NCBI GenBank assembly: GCA_013180625.2
Contig: SNVD02010585.1
Coordinates: 1 to 64,000, forward strand
Source of the DNA: Boswellia sacra
Lineage: Eukaryota; Streptophyta; Magnoliopsida; Sapindales; Burseraceae
DNA: 64,000 nucleotides
Reading direction: 5' to 3'
The notes beneath the pieces were generated by a model that saw only the letters and a program-made list of their open reading frames with translations, had not been told where the DNA came from and did not search any database. Below are positions 36,279 to 49,429 of the stretch, piece by piece (position 1 is the stretch's first letter; each line of letters opens with the position of its first letter). The position numbers were made by a program, and so were the translations under genes.

Positions 36279-38018
36279 AAAACTAACCTTTTAGGTCATG
36301 AAGACTAAGTCATTACAAATAACCTTTTAGAAGAAAACCCCAAGTGAAGAATCAACATCCAATATCCAAGAAAAGACATAGAAAATTACAGCCTACACTG
36401 GTTAAAGAAACCTGCTCCACCCCCTCCCCCCTTCTTCACCACCCTGTCCATCCCACCATTATTGATAATTTATAAATATTATTTCAATAATTTTATAATT
36501 TTAGTAAATAAAAAAGATATATGATAGAAAAGATGGATAAATATATAATTATTATTTTAATAAATTTATTATATCAATATTGTAAAAAGATCTCTTCATT
36601 AATAAATATTTTATTTTGTTATGACCCGATACGTCAGATTTCATTTTGCTATTGATCTTCATATAATTTTGTGTCATTAAAATAATAAATAGATACATAG
36701 AGGAGTAAGGTGATGAATTTATAAAAAGTCAAACAGGGATTTGACTGACTTCTAATATGTTTAACAAAAGTTTTGACAATTTTCATAACTCTCAAAATAT
36801 TTTTAATCATTTAATTAAAGTCAGGCTATTTTTACTTAAAGTTTTATATTCAATACCCACTATTTTTAGTATCCCAAATAATTTCATAATTCTTTATTAT
36901 ATTTTTTATCTTATTTTTGTAATTCCAAAAGTATTATATAGAGCCAGTAAAATATTCAATGAATTAAAATTTAATCAAACAAAAACTAGAATAAAAATTA
37001 ATATATATTTTACGAACTATGTGAGGGATTAGCACATATAAGTTTGGTAATTAATGATCTTTTAAAAATAATAATGATTTTACTTGTAATTTTATTCAAT
37101 TGAAATTTGATTCGTTAAATTCCATTGGTTCATTGATGTTATTCTTAAAATAATAGAGATATATTCGGCAAAAAAAATTATTTTGAAAATTTAATAATCT
37201 ATTGACATAATGAAATAATGGATGCAAAAGGTAATTCTTTTTTCTAGTAACTCTACCATTTAATTAAAAGATTTTTAATAGGAAGTTATTATTTTTAATT
37301 AATTTACAATTATTTAATTAAATATAAAATAATTTTTTAATGAAATTACAGAGATTTTCAAGTTTTAATATCTCTTTGAACATATATAAGTCAAAATATC
37401 TTACAAGAAATAAAACTCATTTAAGGTGTAATTAATATAACCAAATTGAAAGTTGATAATATTTAATATAGGGAAGAGATTTTTGACACAAAATTTTAAT
37501 ATTATTTATTGATTCTAGCCTTTTATCTCACTGAATTTCAATAGTTAATATTTAAAATAAAAAAAGATTGTATGTAATGTTGAACTTATTAATCATATCG
37601 ATCATTGGATTATTGAAATTAAGGATTAAAATTTTGTATTAAAAAATTTGTTTCAAAAGATTTTTTTTAGTTAGTTTTTAATAATTGAAACTAATGCACA
37701 ATCAAGATCAAGAAGAGGGTCACAAAGCTTAGCATTAACTCACTCTTTTGGTCATTCACTTCGATGGAAACCTTTGTGCCGACGATCCAGATAATGACGA
37801 CCTTCCCCGGCACGAAGAAGTAAAAACAACAACAAATCAATCCACTAGCGAAGAAAAAAAAACAACAAATAAAATGAACAAAGCTAGGGCTTCAAACATG
37901 AAAGTCCACGTAATTTATAGATCAACAATGTAGTGATTATCGAATAAAGATCCGGGAAATTAGCTAGTTAAGAATCTATAACAAAACACGAACTCGATTG
38001 GATCTACAAGGAGTAGAA
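36279..38018 (+). repeat. Repeat unit copy 3 of 3, internally deleted and truncated
   Basis: Collinear with copy 2 from its start to about 37660 (AAAAGATTTTTTT). It then jumps to the block matching 35045 on (TTTAGTTAGTTTTTAATAATTG), joined at a T-run. It ends at about 38018 (GGATCTACAAGGAGTAGAATGAA), where similarity to the other copies stops. The 61-codon ORF near 37748 reflects the conserved 28850-29060 block but is not open in the other copies. Confidence 0.75.
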
Positions 38019-38473
38019 TGAATAAATTTTTTGTTTGTGTATCGAAAAGAGATGAAAGAAAACTAAAGACTAAAAAGATTATTTAAAAACCGTTTGCAAG
38101 TACCGGCGTTGCGTGGGAACTTGTAATTGGTGGATCTGCCTAAGAGCAAAATTATTTATTTTGACGCTGTGAAGGCGTTTACGAGTCGGTTACGTGTCCG
38201 GGAAATGAAAGGCAACTTTTTGGGAGCTGTGACTGAGAAGCTAAGGGTGTGTTCTTTTATGAATCAAGTATTTTTGTTTTCAATTGAATTTAAGAATATG
38301 TGGTTGATTTTGAATTATTTTGAATTTTGAAAAGAATATGCGGTTGATATTGAATATAAATTGCATTGAAAAATATGCAGCACAGAAAACAGGATTTGGA
38401 AACAAGAAAGAACAGAGCCTAATGATTGGAGCTGTTGCCAGAACAGACGCAAGCGCACGTGTGAGAGTTGACG

Positions 38474-38615
38474 GTAAGTTGGGAAAGACTTGTGAGGCCA
38501 GCTGAGGATCTCGCTCGTAGGGGATTCAAGATTTCAGCTTACCTTCACATGCAGGTGATATCTGCCACAATGGCTTGAAAGCCTTCTAAAATGGAACATT
38601 TTTGGGTTGTTCAAC
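38474..38615 (+). repeat. Dispersed duplicate, copy A
   Basis: Matches 40892-41103 from AAGTTGGGAAAGACTTGT through CCTTCTAAAATGGAAC. It lacks about 70 bases present in copy B between the CACATGCAG block and GTGATATCTGCC. Confidence 0.85.
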
Positions 38616-40891
38616 TGCTTTTCTACACGTCAACAGAAAAGTGGTAGAAACCTTCCATTAACAGACCCATGTAACTATTTTCGTAAATCTTAATTCTAAC
38701 AGCAAAATGGCAAGATTTCCACTCCTCCGTGATTGTACATTTAAAAGTGGAAAATCATTTTTTTAAAAATAACCCAAACTAGTTTAATGGTAATAATATT
38801 CCAAAGTTTGGTGATCATTGACAAATAATCAATTAGAAGATTGCAACATTATTTAAACATATGTTAAATGTGTTATCTACACGGAGAAATATATTCATTG
38901 TTTTATTGTAAATTTGAATATCATTTTATGAATTTATTTTAGGCTAGAAAATCTGTAAGATTTTAAGTGTTGTTACTTATATTCGATAAGTAGTTTAACA
39001 AATTTTATCTTTAATTTATCAAGTTTTTTTTAATTTAATAAAGAGGTTAAATTTTTTTTCAGAAAAAAGAGATTATACTAACGAAAAGTTTTATTTGTGT
39101 TATTCAAGAAAGACCTAGATATTGATTTTATTTATAGTTTTATGTGTGTAAAGTTTTCATAAGTAGATTGTGATGGTCTAACTTCATCATCCAACGAAAT
39201 ATTTGCCATGTGGATGAAGGCATAGTTGGATATGATTATACGTCCTCCATGCCCTGTTTATTCTTCCTTTGGTGAAAGCTCCTGAATACCAGTCTTTACT
39301 TAAGTTTTTCTGTTTTTGATCTCAAAGATTGATAGCTATTCTTGATGAATGTAGCTTTTACATCACAAAATAATATAAGAGTTGTAACATAACTATTTAA
39401 AGTGTCCTTTTTTTTTTTTTTCAAAGCCTCAAGAATTTTTGTTGATCAAGAATTTGAAAACATGGTAACTGAGGGAAGGCCAATTTGGTTCATGCAGCCT
39501 GCACACTACTTAGTCCTTAGAGGCGTATTAAGGTGATAGGAGGAAAGCACCAGTAGGATTAGCGTTTCTTTCCATTTTGCAGAATTTCTTTTTCAACAGC
39601 TGGCACATGGATTATTTAAGAAGGTGGTTTGTAGTACATTTTAAAAGTTATAGCAACACAGTGAAAAACATATTGATAAAAATCATTACTGAATATGTCC
39701 TACAAACTAACTATAGTTCTAATGTGAAATTTAATTCTATTTACTCTTATGCCAAATGGATCTTTAGACTATATAATTATTAGTCTACCAGGACATGGAG
39801 CTATTTTTGAATCTAGCTTGGCAAATGCTGAATGATGGCCAAATATTCTTTTCCCGTTCTTTGTTTCCCACCATTTACTCCTAAAATTTTGTGCCAAAAA
39901 TGAAAGAAGTTTTTCCTGAGTTTCATATTTTATTATGGTTAACAAGCATATGACCTTTTTCATGTTATCTTAAAAATAAATCTGCTTTTGTTTTTTCAAG
40001 TTAACAAGTATTAGTATTTGTTTTTATCTATACATATTGAATAATAAGCTAGTCTAGGATTGTTGTTACTGCCGTCAAAAAGGCTTCCTTCTCCACCTGC
40101 TTAAAAAAGAAGTTGTTATAGAAAACATCAGGTTTAATGAAGAAGTTTAAAAGCAGAGATTCATCTGCTTTTTAAGGCCAACTTCTACTTTTAAAATGTG
40201 AAATATCAAAATTGTCCTCAATAAAAAATATAAAATTTATCCTTATTTATTAAAATTTTAAAGTTTTTTATTTAATTTATACTTATAATTAAAATAAATA
40301 AATTCAATTTTAATCTCCGTAAAACCAACGTCCCAACCTGCAAAAGATATATAACTCAATAAAATATATTAAATATCACAAAGAGATAAATAAAATAAAG
40401 CATAAAATAAAAGCTAGCTAATTGAAGTCAAGATCTACATTAATTAATTAATTTAATTTATTATCTGAAGCACGCAGGCATGCTTCTTAATAATTAAGAT
40501 CTACTATATGTGATGCGTACTTTTAATCTAGCTAGATAGTTTCATTATCCCATGGTGATAGTGAACCTTCGGTTCTTTTTTTATTTTTCAAATTTTATAA
40601 ACGAATTTAATTACTTAAAATTAAATATATAATTTTAATTAAAAATATATTAAATAAATTTGATAAACATTAATAATTGACAGAAATATAAAATCGTATA
40701 TTTAATATGTATTAATTTATTTTTATAAATTTCAAATTATTTAATAAATAAATCTTATATTGAACGAAAACTACCCCCTTTGTCTTGGATTTATGACTGT
40801 CACACTGTTGATTACACTTGAATTTTTTCATTTGATTAAGAATTCCATTATTTTTCCATTATTTTTGGTTCGTGGATGAGGATAAAAATAA

Positions 40892-41103
40892 GTTGGGAAA
40901 GACTTGTTAGGTCAGCTGAGGATCTCGCATGTAGGGGATTCAAGATTTCTCCTTACTTTCACATGCAGATGAAGAAAACCAAATCACGGGTCTGAGCAGA
41001 TATGGGACTCGGAGATATATTCGCACCAAATGGTAATTTCTCACAGGCACGTGATATCTGCCACAATGGCTTCAAAGCCTTCTAAAATGGAACGTTTTTG
41101 GGT
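40892..41103 (+). repeat. Dispersed duplicate, copy B
   Basis: Longer version of 38474-38615. The extra internal bases (about 40969-41050) include TCACGGGTCTGAGCAGATAT. No protein is recognised in either copy. Confidence 0.85.
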
Positions 41104-42371
41104 GAATATCTCTCGTGCAACATCAGAATGGGAAGATTTCATAGGCTATCATCAATACAACTCCCAGTTTTGGGATTTGCTTGTATTGCTTTTCCTAGGC
41201 TATCATCAATATATACAACTCCCAGTTTATGTAAATTTCGGGGAAATGTAGCTTTCTATCATCAGAAAAAAAATTAAATAATGCAATGCTGACCATAGAT
41301 AGTGAAGCTGCGTAACTCTGACAGCATCCAAAAAAAAAAAAATTAAATAATGCTTTGCAGGAGCGTACACCACCCAAAGCGGAGATTCTGTGGCATGCAT
41401 GAAAAAAATTCAATACAAATTTTCATTAATTTTTTACATTAGAAAAAATTATAGCTGATTAAATCTTCCTAATACTTTACAGTTTGGCTTGTACTGTTTT
41501 TCATAGATTACAATCAATACCATTCCCAGTTTAAATATATTACAGCCGAGTTTACAGTGATGCCGTCCTCTCATGCATAACTCAACTCATTTCTTTTTGC
41601 TCCCCATATGCCTACAATACGTAACCTTCATCGTCTTTTTTCCTCATTTTTTTCCTTTTTCCTTACTTTTTCAGCCAATTTTATATTTTCTGTGAATTTA
41701 TGATCATGTGTGAGTAATGACATTTAAAAGAAATAATAATTATTATTAATTGGTTCACTATGAGACTTTTTTGTTAAATTGTATTTTAATTGACCTCTAA
41801 TAATAATGCAATATCATTCTAAGTCAACAAGTCTACAATTAAACATACTTAACTTCTAATTCTTCTCACTTCCGCTTAAAGAGGGAGTAGATATGCAGAA
41901 TTGTGCAGAAAACAAGTTTGCATTTAATTTAAAATACAATTTGACTCCACCTTTTGATATATTGGGTTCATCGAGATAAATGGTCAAGTGGAAGAGTTCT
42001 TTCTATGGGTAGCAGATTTAATTTTTCTCTAATTATTTAGTAAATTTTAATGTTAAAAAAATATCCTTCTAAATAAATTGGAAATCATATTGGAAAAGGC
42101 ATTTGATTAGTTTTCCTAATAAACTCTTCACATTCGACCCGTGATTGCTCAACTTGTTTGAAGGTTAATGACCATCATAAAATAATCACATTTGATTTGT
42201 ATTCATCACACCATCATGTTTGACGAGTAGGGCATTTGTTAGCTTTCCAATTGATCATAAATGTATTGATTAGAAAACCAAAAGAAATTAAGATTTTGTA
42301 AAATTAATGTTAAAATAAGCTATTCAATTTTATAATTGTAATTTTTTTAACTTCTGACATATAACACACGC

Positions 42372-42376
<5 letters not shown>

Positions 42377-42422
<46 letters not shown>
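42377..42422 (+). repeat. (AT)n microsatellite
   Basis: About 23 uninterrupted AT units. Confidence 0.97.
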
Positions 42423-42424
<2 letters not shown>

Positions 42425-43291
42425 TATTATAACAATGCCTTTAGATTATGTTTAAATTGAGCTAATTAAACATTATTTGAATTAGCTGTCCAGTATATAT
42501 ATTAACCATATTAAGTAATTAGTTTAATTTCCGTACTGTTACACATTGAACGGGCAATGATCATTGCTTTGATTTCTCACCTTAGATGATATATATAGTT
42601 ATTCTCAAGCGTGATGTCGAAACATTAAAAAAAATATGGGGATATACAATTTAAAAGATTATATATATTTTAATATAAAATACATACAACTATCTTACCT
42701 CATTAATTGTTTATTGTTTAACTTAATTCAAATTAAGCTTTTAATTTTTTGAGTGTCAATGCATGCACTCCATACCTCTCTTCTAGCTGTGTGGTTGTTC
42801 GTTCGAACTTCAAACCTGCAGGCTGTAGAAATCTCAATCTGGCAATTTTGATAATATCAAAAAATTAAAAGTTTAATTTATTAGCCAACATTAATCTATT
42901 TTAATTAAATAAAATGATAAAAAATTTAATAAGATATCCTCGGGAAGCTAGTCTATTAGGCTTGTATATTGTCGTTAATTTCTTGAAAATAACTATAGAA
43001 ATCAAAATGTATATTTACTTTGTTGTTAATTATTGACAAAAATTTGGAAAAGAGGGACTTCGATTAATTAAAAACATGTATTTGAATTTAATTGGTAGAT
43101 ATTACAAGAAACTTAGGTGGTGTTGGATTTTTATTGGTGATTTTCATGATTGTCACCATTAACTTAATTTAAAATTAATTATGCCCTCAAATATGAATGC
43201 ATGAAAATAAGTACAAATCAAAGTAATCAAATTGAAGAAAACTAGCTATATGCATTTAACTAGTCAAATCTACCCATGTCAACTACAAAAG

Positions 43292-46200
43292 TTAATGTGC
43301 TGACCAATTTATTCTGGTTTTACCATAATAGAGAGAAAATTTATCAACGCAAACCAACATAATTATGATATGAAGAATCTGGAAGAGAAAATATGGATGG
43401 TGACATATATGAGGTCCCTTGGAGATTTCGCATGATTCTAGATGGCTATGAAAAGTGGATTGTTGCCCTGCAGGGAAAGAGTTTAGCTTTTGAGAATTTG
43501 AACATTTGAATTGGGTTGCGATGGGACTGTATAGAGTTTTGGAAGGATAGATTGTTGCTCTGCATGGAATGATTAGCTTTTGAGGACTTGAGGGCTGAAT
43601 TTTGCCCTGCATGGAATGATTAGCTTTTGGCATGTTTTCAAGATTGAATTTAATAATAAATTGGATTGAGTTCAAACCTGAGATGTATACCAATGTGACA
43701 TATCAGCTATTTTGCGCTTCGTTATGTGTTGCCAAGTATCGTATTTAAATTGGAATTTACCAATTTTTACGAGTCTCATGAGTTGGAGATGTGTGTAATT
43801 TGTAATAAAGGAAGAAAATGAGCATGAGCGAAATACAAACACAGGGATTTCATAATAACAAAGCAAAAGATCCCTTCTCCCTGAAGCACAGTTCCACAGA
43901 GAGAAGATGTACAAAATACATCATACTTGATCACATCACAATCCGAATGGAGATTTGAAAGCTAGCACTTTGCTTGCTATCATGCTATGTCTTTTAATGT
44001 TCTCTGATAGAAAATGGAAGAGAGATATCAAGGGAGAGAGTCTCACTTTCCTACCTAGCATCGTTTTGGCCCTGAAGCGGCAGGGTGCAACAACCCTAGA
44101 TAGATGCTTTGATCAGTACAAACTCTGCTTACTGCATATAAGATATGGTAACAAGGGTTCCTCAAGAGTCTGATGAAGGGACAGGATCAACAAGCTGATA
44201 TATTGTTGGGGGAGTAATGAGGGCCGTCCAAAGATAGTAAATTTTTGAATTCGAATTTATATTTCTTTTCTTCTAATGATATTGTCTTGTAATATAAAAT
44301 ATTCTTCTCGTAATTGATATGGTCCGTCATAATGTTAGTTCTTACACAAATAATCTATTTTGCGGGTGAGTAATAAGGATTGCTTTTATGATATAAAGTA
44401 AGATAGTAGGCTGTAAGTACTACCAAAAGAATTACCAGACAAATCAAAGCCTAATTACCTAACAGTTCGACATATGTGTCAAAGAAAGCTAGAACCCTGC
44501 ATGCATATAACACTCAAATACAATACTAACATTATTGCCTTAAATTCAATTAGCTGGAAAGACAAAAAGATACAATGAAACACAGCAATAAAGAGTATAT
44601 AATCATATATCATCACCTCGTTGACCTTGACAACTTTCCTTATTTGAAATTAATTAAGCAAGGATCTAGGGGAATTATATTTTTGTGGATCTATATTGAA
44701 AACTAATAGGAGCAGGCTAGGCAACAAATAGCAAGTAATTGATTGAACGATAGCTTTTAGTTGAATGGAATGCTTGGTTATAATATGTTAAATTCATCAT
44801 CCCGCTAGTTGAATATCCATTTCTTAATAATTTATTGTTGAAGTCATTTCTCAATAATATGACAAGCATGTATATTGTGGTATACAGTAATGTAAAATAG
44901 CAGCAGATTTGACATAGACTTATAGAAATATAAGTTTGAACAAAGCAATCCTAAGTTTCATTTATTGCAAAGAAATTAATGTGTACAGTTTCAACTTTAA
45001 CTTGCAAATTTATGGGCTTTCTACTGATGGTAGACTGTATCGAGGAGCATGGAGAGCCGAGTTTTCCTGGTAGCTAGCTAGCTATATCTATATATATTAT
45101 TTATTTTGCATACCACTGCACTGCATACCTACCGCAGCGCTGAATGAAGCCGACACCATTTAATTTTTTGATGATGGATGTTCGGAGCGGCATTGATTAT
45201 AGGCTAAGAAAAATTGGTTTATGCATTCGCCGTGAGTGGTTCATGGTAATTAATCAAATTTATATAGTAAATAATTAGAAACATCAAAATTTAAAACTTT
45301 GTTAAATCGATACCTTCTTCCTAATATTATGACATATTGATTTGGTTTTATTTGTTTAAAATCTTTAATTTATATAGTAAATAAACAACATAATAGCAAT
45401 TCGAACTGATTCTGAATTTTGAATAAAGCCAAAAGTTCTAAGTCTAAAGTCTATGATTATGCGTTCTTAACCTCTAATTCTCCTACTCACTTCACTTCTC
45501 CTTTATAGGGAGTAGATATTTTAATTGAGTTGCACTTAGAACAAACAAGTTTGCATTTAATTTAAAACTGTTCGACGCCGTACTTGATATATGGTGTTAA
45601 TAGTGAAACCTTTAGCAACACAAATTTTCTTACAATGAGATATAATTTGCCACAAATTTTATTTACTTCATAATGTATCATTTTGAGACAATCAATTTCA
45701 TAACAAATGTAATGGACTTCGTTATAAATTTTATTGGACAATAAATATTATAGGTTTTAGAAACAAAATTTTTAGTTGCTAATTGCTTATATATGTTAGC
45801 CACTAAAAGTTTATTAGTTGTGTATACTATCTTTTGGAGACAAATTATTTAATGGGTGCTTGTTTTTATCTTCCTACATTAAATTAATTTTGTCTCAAAA
45901 TTAGTTTGATCACAAATAGTATTTGGTTGCAAAAAATAATTTTGAGTTTATTAAATTATATTTGAACTATTTCTACTATAATTACAAATATTATACGATA
46001 AAAGAAAATGCAAAATAAAACAAATAATTAACACAACTTTATAAATAAATATTTACTTTCTATCAATCAATATACTGTAAAAGGCTTCAAGTATATGCAA
46101 TACCTACCAAACGTATCAGACAACCTAAGATTTAAAAACAACATGCAATTATCAAAAATATGAACGAAGTTTTAGAACTATTTAGTCTAAGAGTCGAACA

Positions 46201-48106
46201 AATATGTACATAGTCATAAAAAATTTAAGCCTGAAAAAGTCTGAAGGCCAACTAGTTCTAGGCAATCATCTAAAGTGGCAGCCAATACAACCATCTGATC
46301 ATCATTATAGATCTAATTATCCGTATTACTAGCAGTTCGACTAAACTTTAGGTAGCCCTTTTCCTGAGAGAAAAAAAAAAAATTGCATTTAGACTATTTC
46401 AACAAGATGGTAATGCATTTTCTACAATTACATATTGCTTGCTATAATTTCAGATTGTTTAAACACAAACATGCAAAACAATGGCAACAAGCGCAATGTA
46501 AATGGGCAGAAAAATCAGTGAGAATCGAGGGCAAAAATGAGGAAAAGGGCCGACCCTTTTGTGTTGTTACTGCATAATTTTTGATCTGATCAACTTTTCA
46601 CTTTAATAATGCTTCAAGCTGATTTTTATACATAATTCAGCAGCCAATAAATGTACAAAACATGACTGAGATTGGTTCAAGCAAACTAACAAAAGTTAAA
46701 TTAATTAGAGACTTATTTTACTAATAGAATGAATACAAAGTTCACTACATTAACTCTAGTTAATTTTCTGTACACTAACATCAACACAAATGTAACAGTT
46801 ATAAAAGTCAACCTAAAAACAAAGTCACTTTAAGTTGAGATGTAGAAGTGTCTTCTGCACAACCGATATGCATTTTTTTATAGAAAGTTCATACTAGATT
46901 ACTCATGTCTCAATTAGACATGTATCACAAGATGAGAAGACAATATTCAAACTGTACAGTATTAGGAAGATTTACTTAATGGATACAAAATGTTTAAAAA
47001 CACCTTTATCATATTCACTTGTATATACATTAAGAATGGTTTATACCAATTATTGATGCTTTAAATCAAATCACAGTAAACAAAATTAAAACCAAAGAAT
47101 CAGGTTATCAATTTTATAACCATAAATACAGAAATCAGTAAAGAGATTTCGAGGCTATTCCAAAAGTATTTGCAACCTCTAGCCCATATTCCAAACAAAA
47201 TAACAACAGGAATTAAGCTGCCCCCATCAATATGAATAAATTAAACGAGGAACTTAGTCAAACAATTAATAAGTTCATGTTATCCAAGAACGTCAAGAAC
47301 ACACCCATAAGTGGCTGACTGCAGATGCAAAATAGAGCAAACAGCAATTGCCAACCAATAGCAAACAGCAAAACAGCACAGACTTACAGTAGACAGCAGC
47401 GGAAAAATACAGAACATATTAAACTACTGCTTCACTTGGTCTAGTTCATAAGTGCAGCTCCAGCTCTCCACCTGGTCTAGAGAACTCCCAACTGCTTCAC
47501 TGCTCTCACAGCTTCTGCACTAAGCTACTGTACACAAGCTTTCTCTACACTCTTACGTTTCTGCTGCTCTTACAGCCTCTATACAACCCACTTATTAAAG
47601 ACTTTCCCACTTCCCTAATGCTCAGCTCGCCTCCTCAGAATTTCCCACTCATCTCACTTTCTCTCTTGTCCACTCCTTTTGGGGAGCACAACCAAAGGTT
47701 GTTATTGCCCCAACATAAAGAGAAACCATGGCTTAAGCCAACAGAGTTCTGGTTTCCCGTCCTAGCTTTTTCTCAGCAATGGTCAGCTGAATGTTCATGT
47801 TCTTTTGATTTTTCAATCATAGCCTCCATGCTTATTCTCCCAACCCCACTATCATTGCAACTGTCTAATGCGACAATCAGAAATAAAGAACTTTAACTTT
47901 TAATTTTGAACTTGACAATGGTTGGCACAGACTATGTCAAAATAGGCAGGACAATGATAACAACAACTGTCTAAACTAGAAAAGAGATCGGTGACCCAAT
48001 TGAAACTTCAGGTTTTAATGAGACTGCATGAAATCGCAATAACATCCACCTTTTGCTTCACCAAATGACACATACGCAAAACTGTGTCCACTGAACGCAG
48101 GAATAG
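43292..48106. other. Unassigned AT-rich region
   Basis: A 133-codon minus-strand ORF at 43292-43693 covers short internal repeats (CTGCATGGAATGATTAGCTT twice, and a related block near 43467). It has low-complexity content and is not accepted as a gene. At 45600-45930 there are several GAGACAA/TAGCCAC-type motifs reminiscent of a CACTA subterminal region, but no terminal repeat. The segment 47400-47700 is C/T-rich and could be a degraded LTR. Nothing else is supported. Confidence 0.5.
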
Positions 48107-48472
48107 TGTAACGACCGGTCCACCGCCTGGGAGCACTGCAGCACCGGGACTTTACAGTTATCATCGATCGCACAACAGTCACGTATTGTCCGTTATGGGC
48201 CCCACAGGTCCCGCACGGCTTTGTCCTCTGGTACTACCCTGTCCCCAAGGTAATAGAAGGTGTGTTTCGAGCCCCCGTTCCCCAAGACAGGGTAGTACTA
48301 GAGGACAAAATCGTGAGGGCAAAAGAGGGTGTGCTTTGAGCCCCCGTTCCCCAAAGCAGACAATACGTGGACTGTGCTTCGGCTGTGCGGCTCTGACAAA
48401 TAGTATAATAAATCGTGTAGAATAGGTTTTGGATTGTTCTACACCCAAACTAAATATTATCGTGGGATACAT
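48107..48472. repeat. GC-rich island with nested inverted and direct repeats
   Basis: Starts TGTAACGACCGGTCC, like the end of a plant LTR. Inner inverted arms of 23 bp (48221-48243 and 48286-48308) match with one mismatch around a 42-base loop. Outer arms of 11 bp (CACGTATTGTC at 48180-48190 and its exact inverse at 48359-48369) enclose them. GAGCCCCCGTTCCCCAA also occurs twice in direct orientation (48270-48286 and 48339-48355 approximately). No credible protein. Origin unknown; possibly a fragment of a structured mobile element. Confidence 0.7.
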
Positions 48473-49069
48473 ACCCTGATATCGTCTTTGCCATTAACAG
48501 AAAAATATGTACATCTAAAGATTCTTTTATGCCTTACAAGAAAATAACAGCTTAATAAGAACATGAATTGGTAACGCCGTGAACAATTACGTAAAGCATA
48601 AGCAGAAATTTCACCTTTCAAGTAAGATAAAGGAAAAAGAAGTCGCCAAGGTTCTTGGATATCAAATAGAAAAGGCACCTCAAGTAAAAATACATGTGCT
48701 AATCGGGGTACTCCACTTTCTACCTTGGTTGATAATGATATTATTTTATACTGCTAATTCAATTTCATCAAGAGTCCTTGTGTTGTCGAGTCAAAGAGTA
48801 TTTGAAATATTTTCAAAAATTGTTACAACTGGACAATACTTGTGACCAATGAGTTTTACTTGTCCAAAAAAATTGCCTTATAAGTCTTGTGGCATTTAGC
48901 TTCATTCTCCTTAATAAATTTCAAAGGCTATAGTTTCATGGCAAACTATAACTAACCAGACAAGTTATTATCAATGCTACACTAGCATGATCAGCAAATA
49001 TAGAACCACTAGAATCCAAATAACAATTAACCAAAACTAAATCACATAAATCATATACCAGCTCATAAC
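48473..49069. other. No recognised gene
   Basis: Short ORFs on both strands without family features. The next exon expected for the CPL4-like gene on the minus strand was looked for here and not found. Confidence 0.5.
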
Positions 49070-49249
49070 TTGTGTAGATTCTGCTTGGCTTTTCAAATAT
49101 TCCTCAGCCTTAGTCAAATTTGAAAGAAAAGTTGAATTAAGCAGAGTGTGATCAAGATCAAGCACTAAGTAAAGCTTCCTATGGCGTATCAAATTCTTCA
49201 TGTCCGTATTGCGTAGACGAAGAATTTCATCATTTCCACGCCTTAGGCC
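49070..49249 (-). pseudogene. CPL4/FCP1-like RNA polymerase II CTD phosphatase, exon with DLDHT motif (gene fragment)
   Basis: FCP1/CPL phosphatases remove phosphate from the C-terminal domain of RNA polymerase II. On the minus strand this exon (AG acceptor at 49250-49251, GT donor at 49068-49069, 60 codons) encodes GLRRGNDEILRLRN followed by KLYLVLDLDHTLLNST. This contains the DxDxT catalytic signature of the family, including the nucleophile Asp. It joins in frame with the exon at 59360-59475, now separated by the 9.9-kb Tekay-like element. The following catalytic-domain exons and the BRCT part are not seen in the window, so I call it a fragment, although more distant exons cannot be excluded. 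Confidence 0.75.
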
Positions 49250-49429
49250 CTGCAAGTACTATTTTTCCAACACCCTATCATTACAGTCAAAAGCTATAGA
49301 GAGGATGTCTTATAATATGTACCCTATCCATAATTTCTCCCACATAATATCAAAAAATTTTTTAGAAATCAGTCTACGAAACATAGGGCAAAGCAAAAAC
49401 AAAAGTAAAAGATAAGCACCAACCATAAG

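Larger units (their letters stand above)
38019..43291. other. AT-rich intergenic DNA with a dispersed duplication
   Basis: No gene recognised on either strand. Short ORFs near 38127, 38320, 39577 and 41030 show no family features. A duplicated segment is listed separately (38474 and 40892). A T14-type run occurs near 39408-39421. Two A-run blocks ending AATTAAATAATGC recur at 41264-41283 and 41332-41352. A TA microsatellite lies at 42377-42422. Confidence 0.6.

Noticed and set aside
43292..43693. 133-codon minus-strand ORF
   Set aside because: Contains short internal repeats, no recognisable domain, and no splice-linked neighbours; likely chance.
45600..45930. Possible second CACTA subterminal region
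   Set aside because: Some GAGACAA/AGCCAC-like motifs, but no CACTA terminus or transposase; too weak to call.
48084..48472. Opposing ORFs of 113 and 97 codons
   Set aside because: Both are produced by the inverted and direct repeats of the GC-rich island; an open frame on both strands is expected there.
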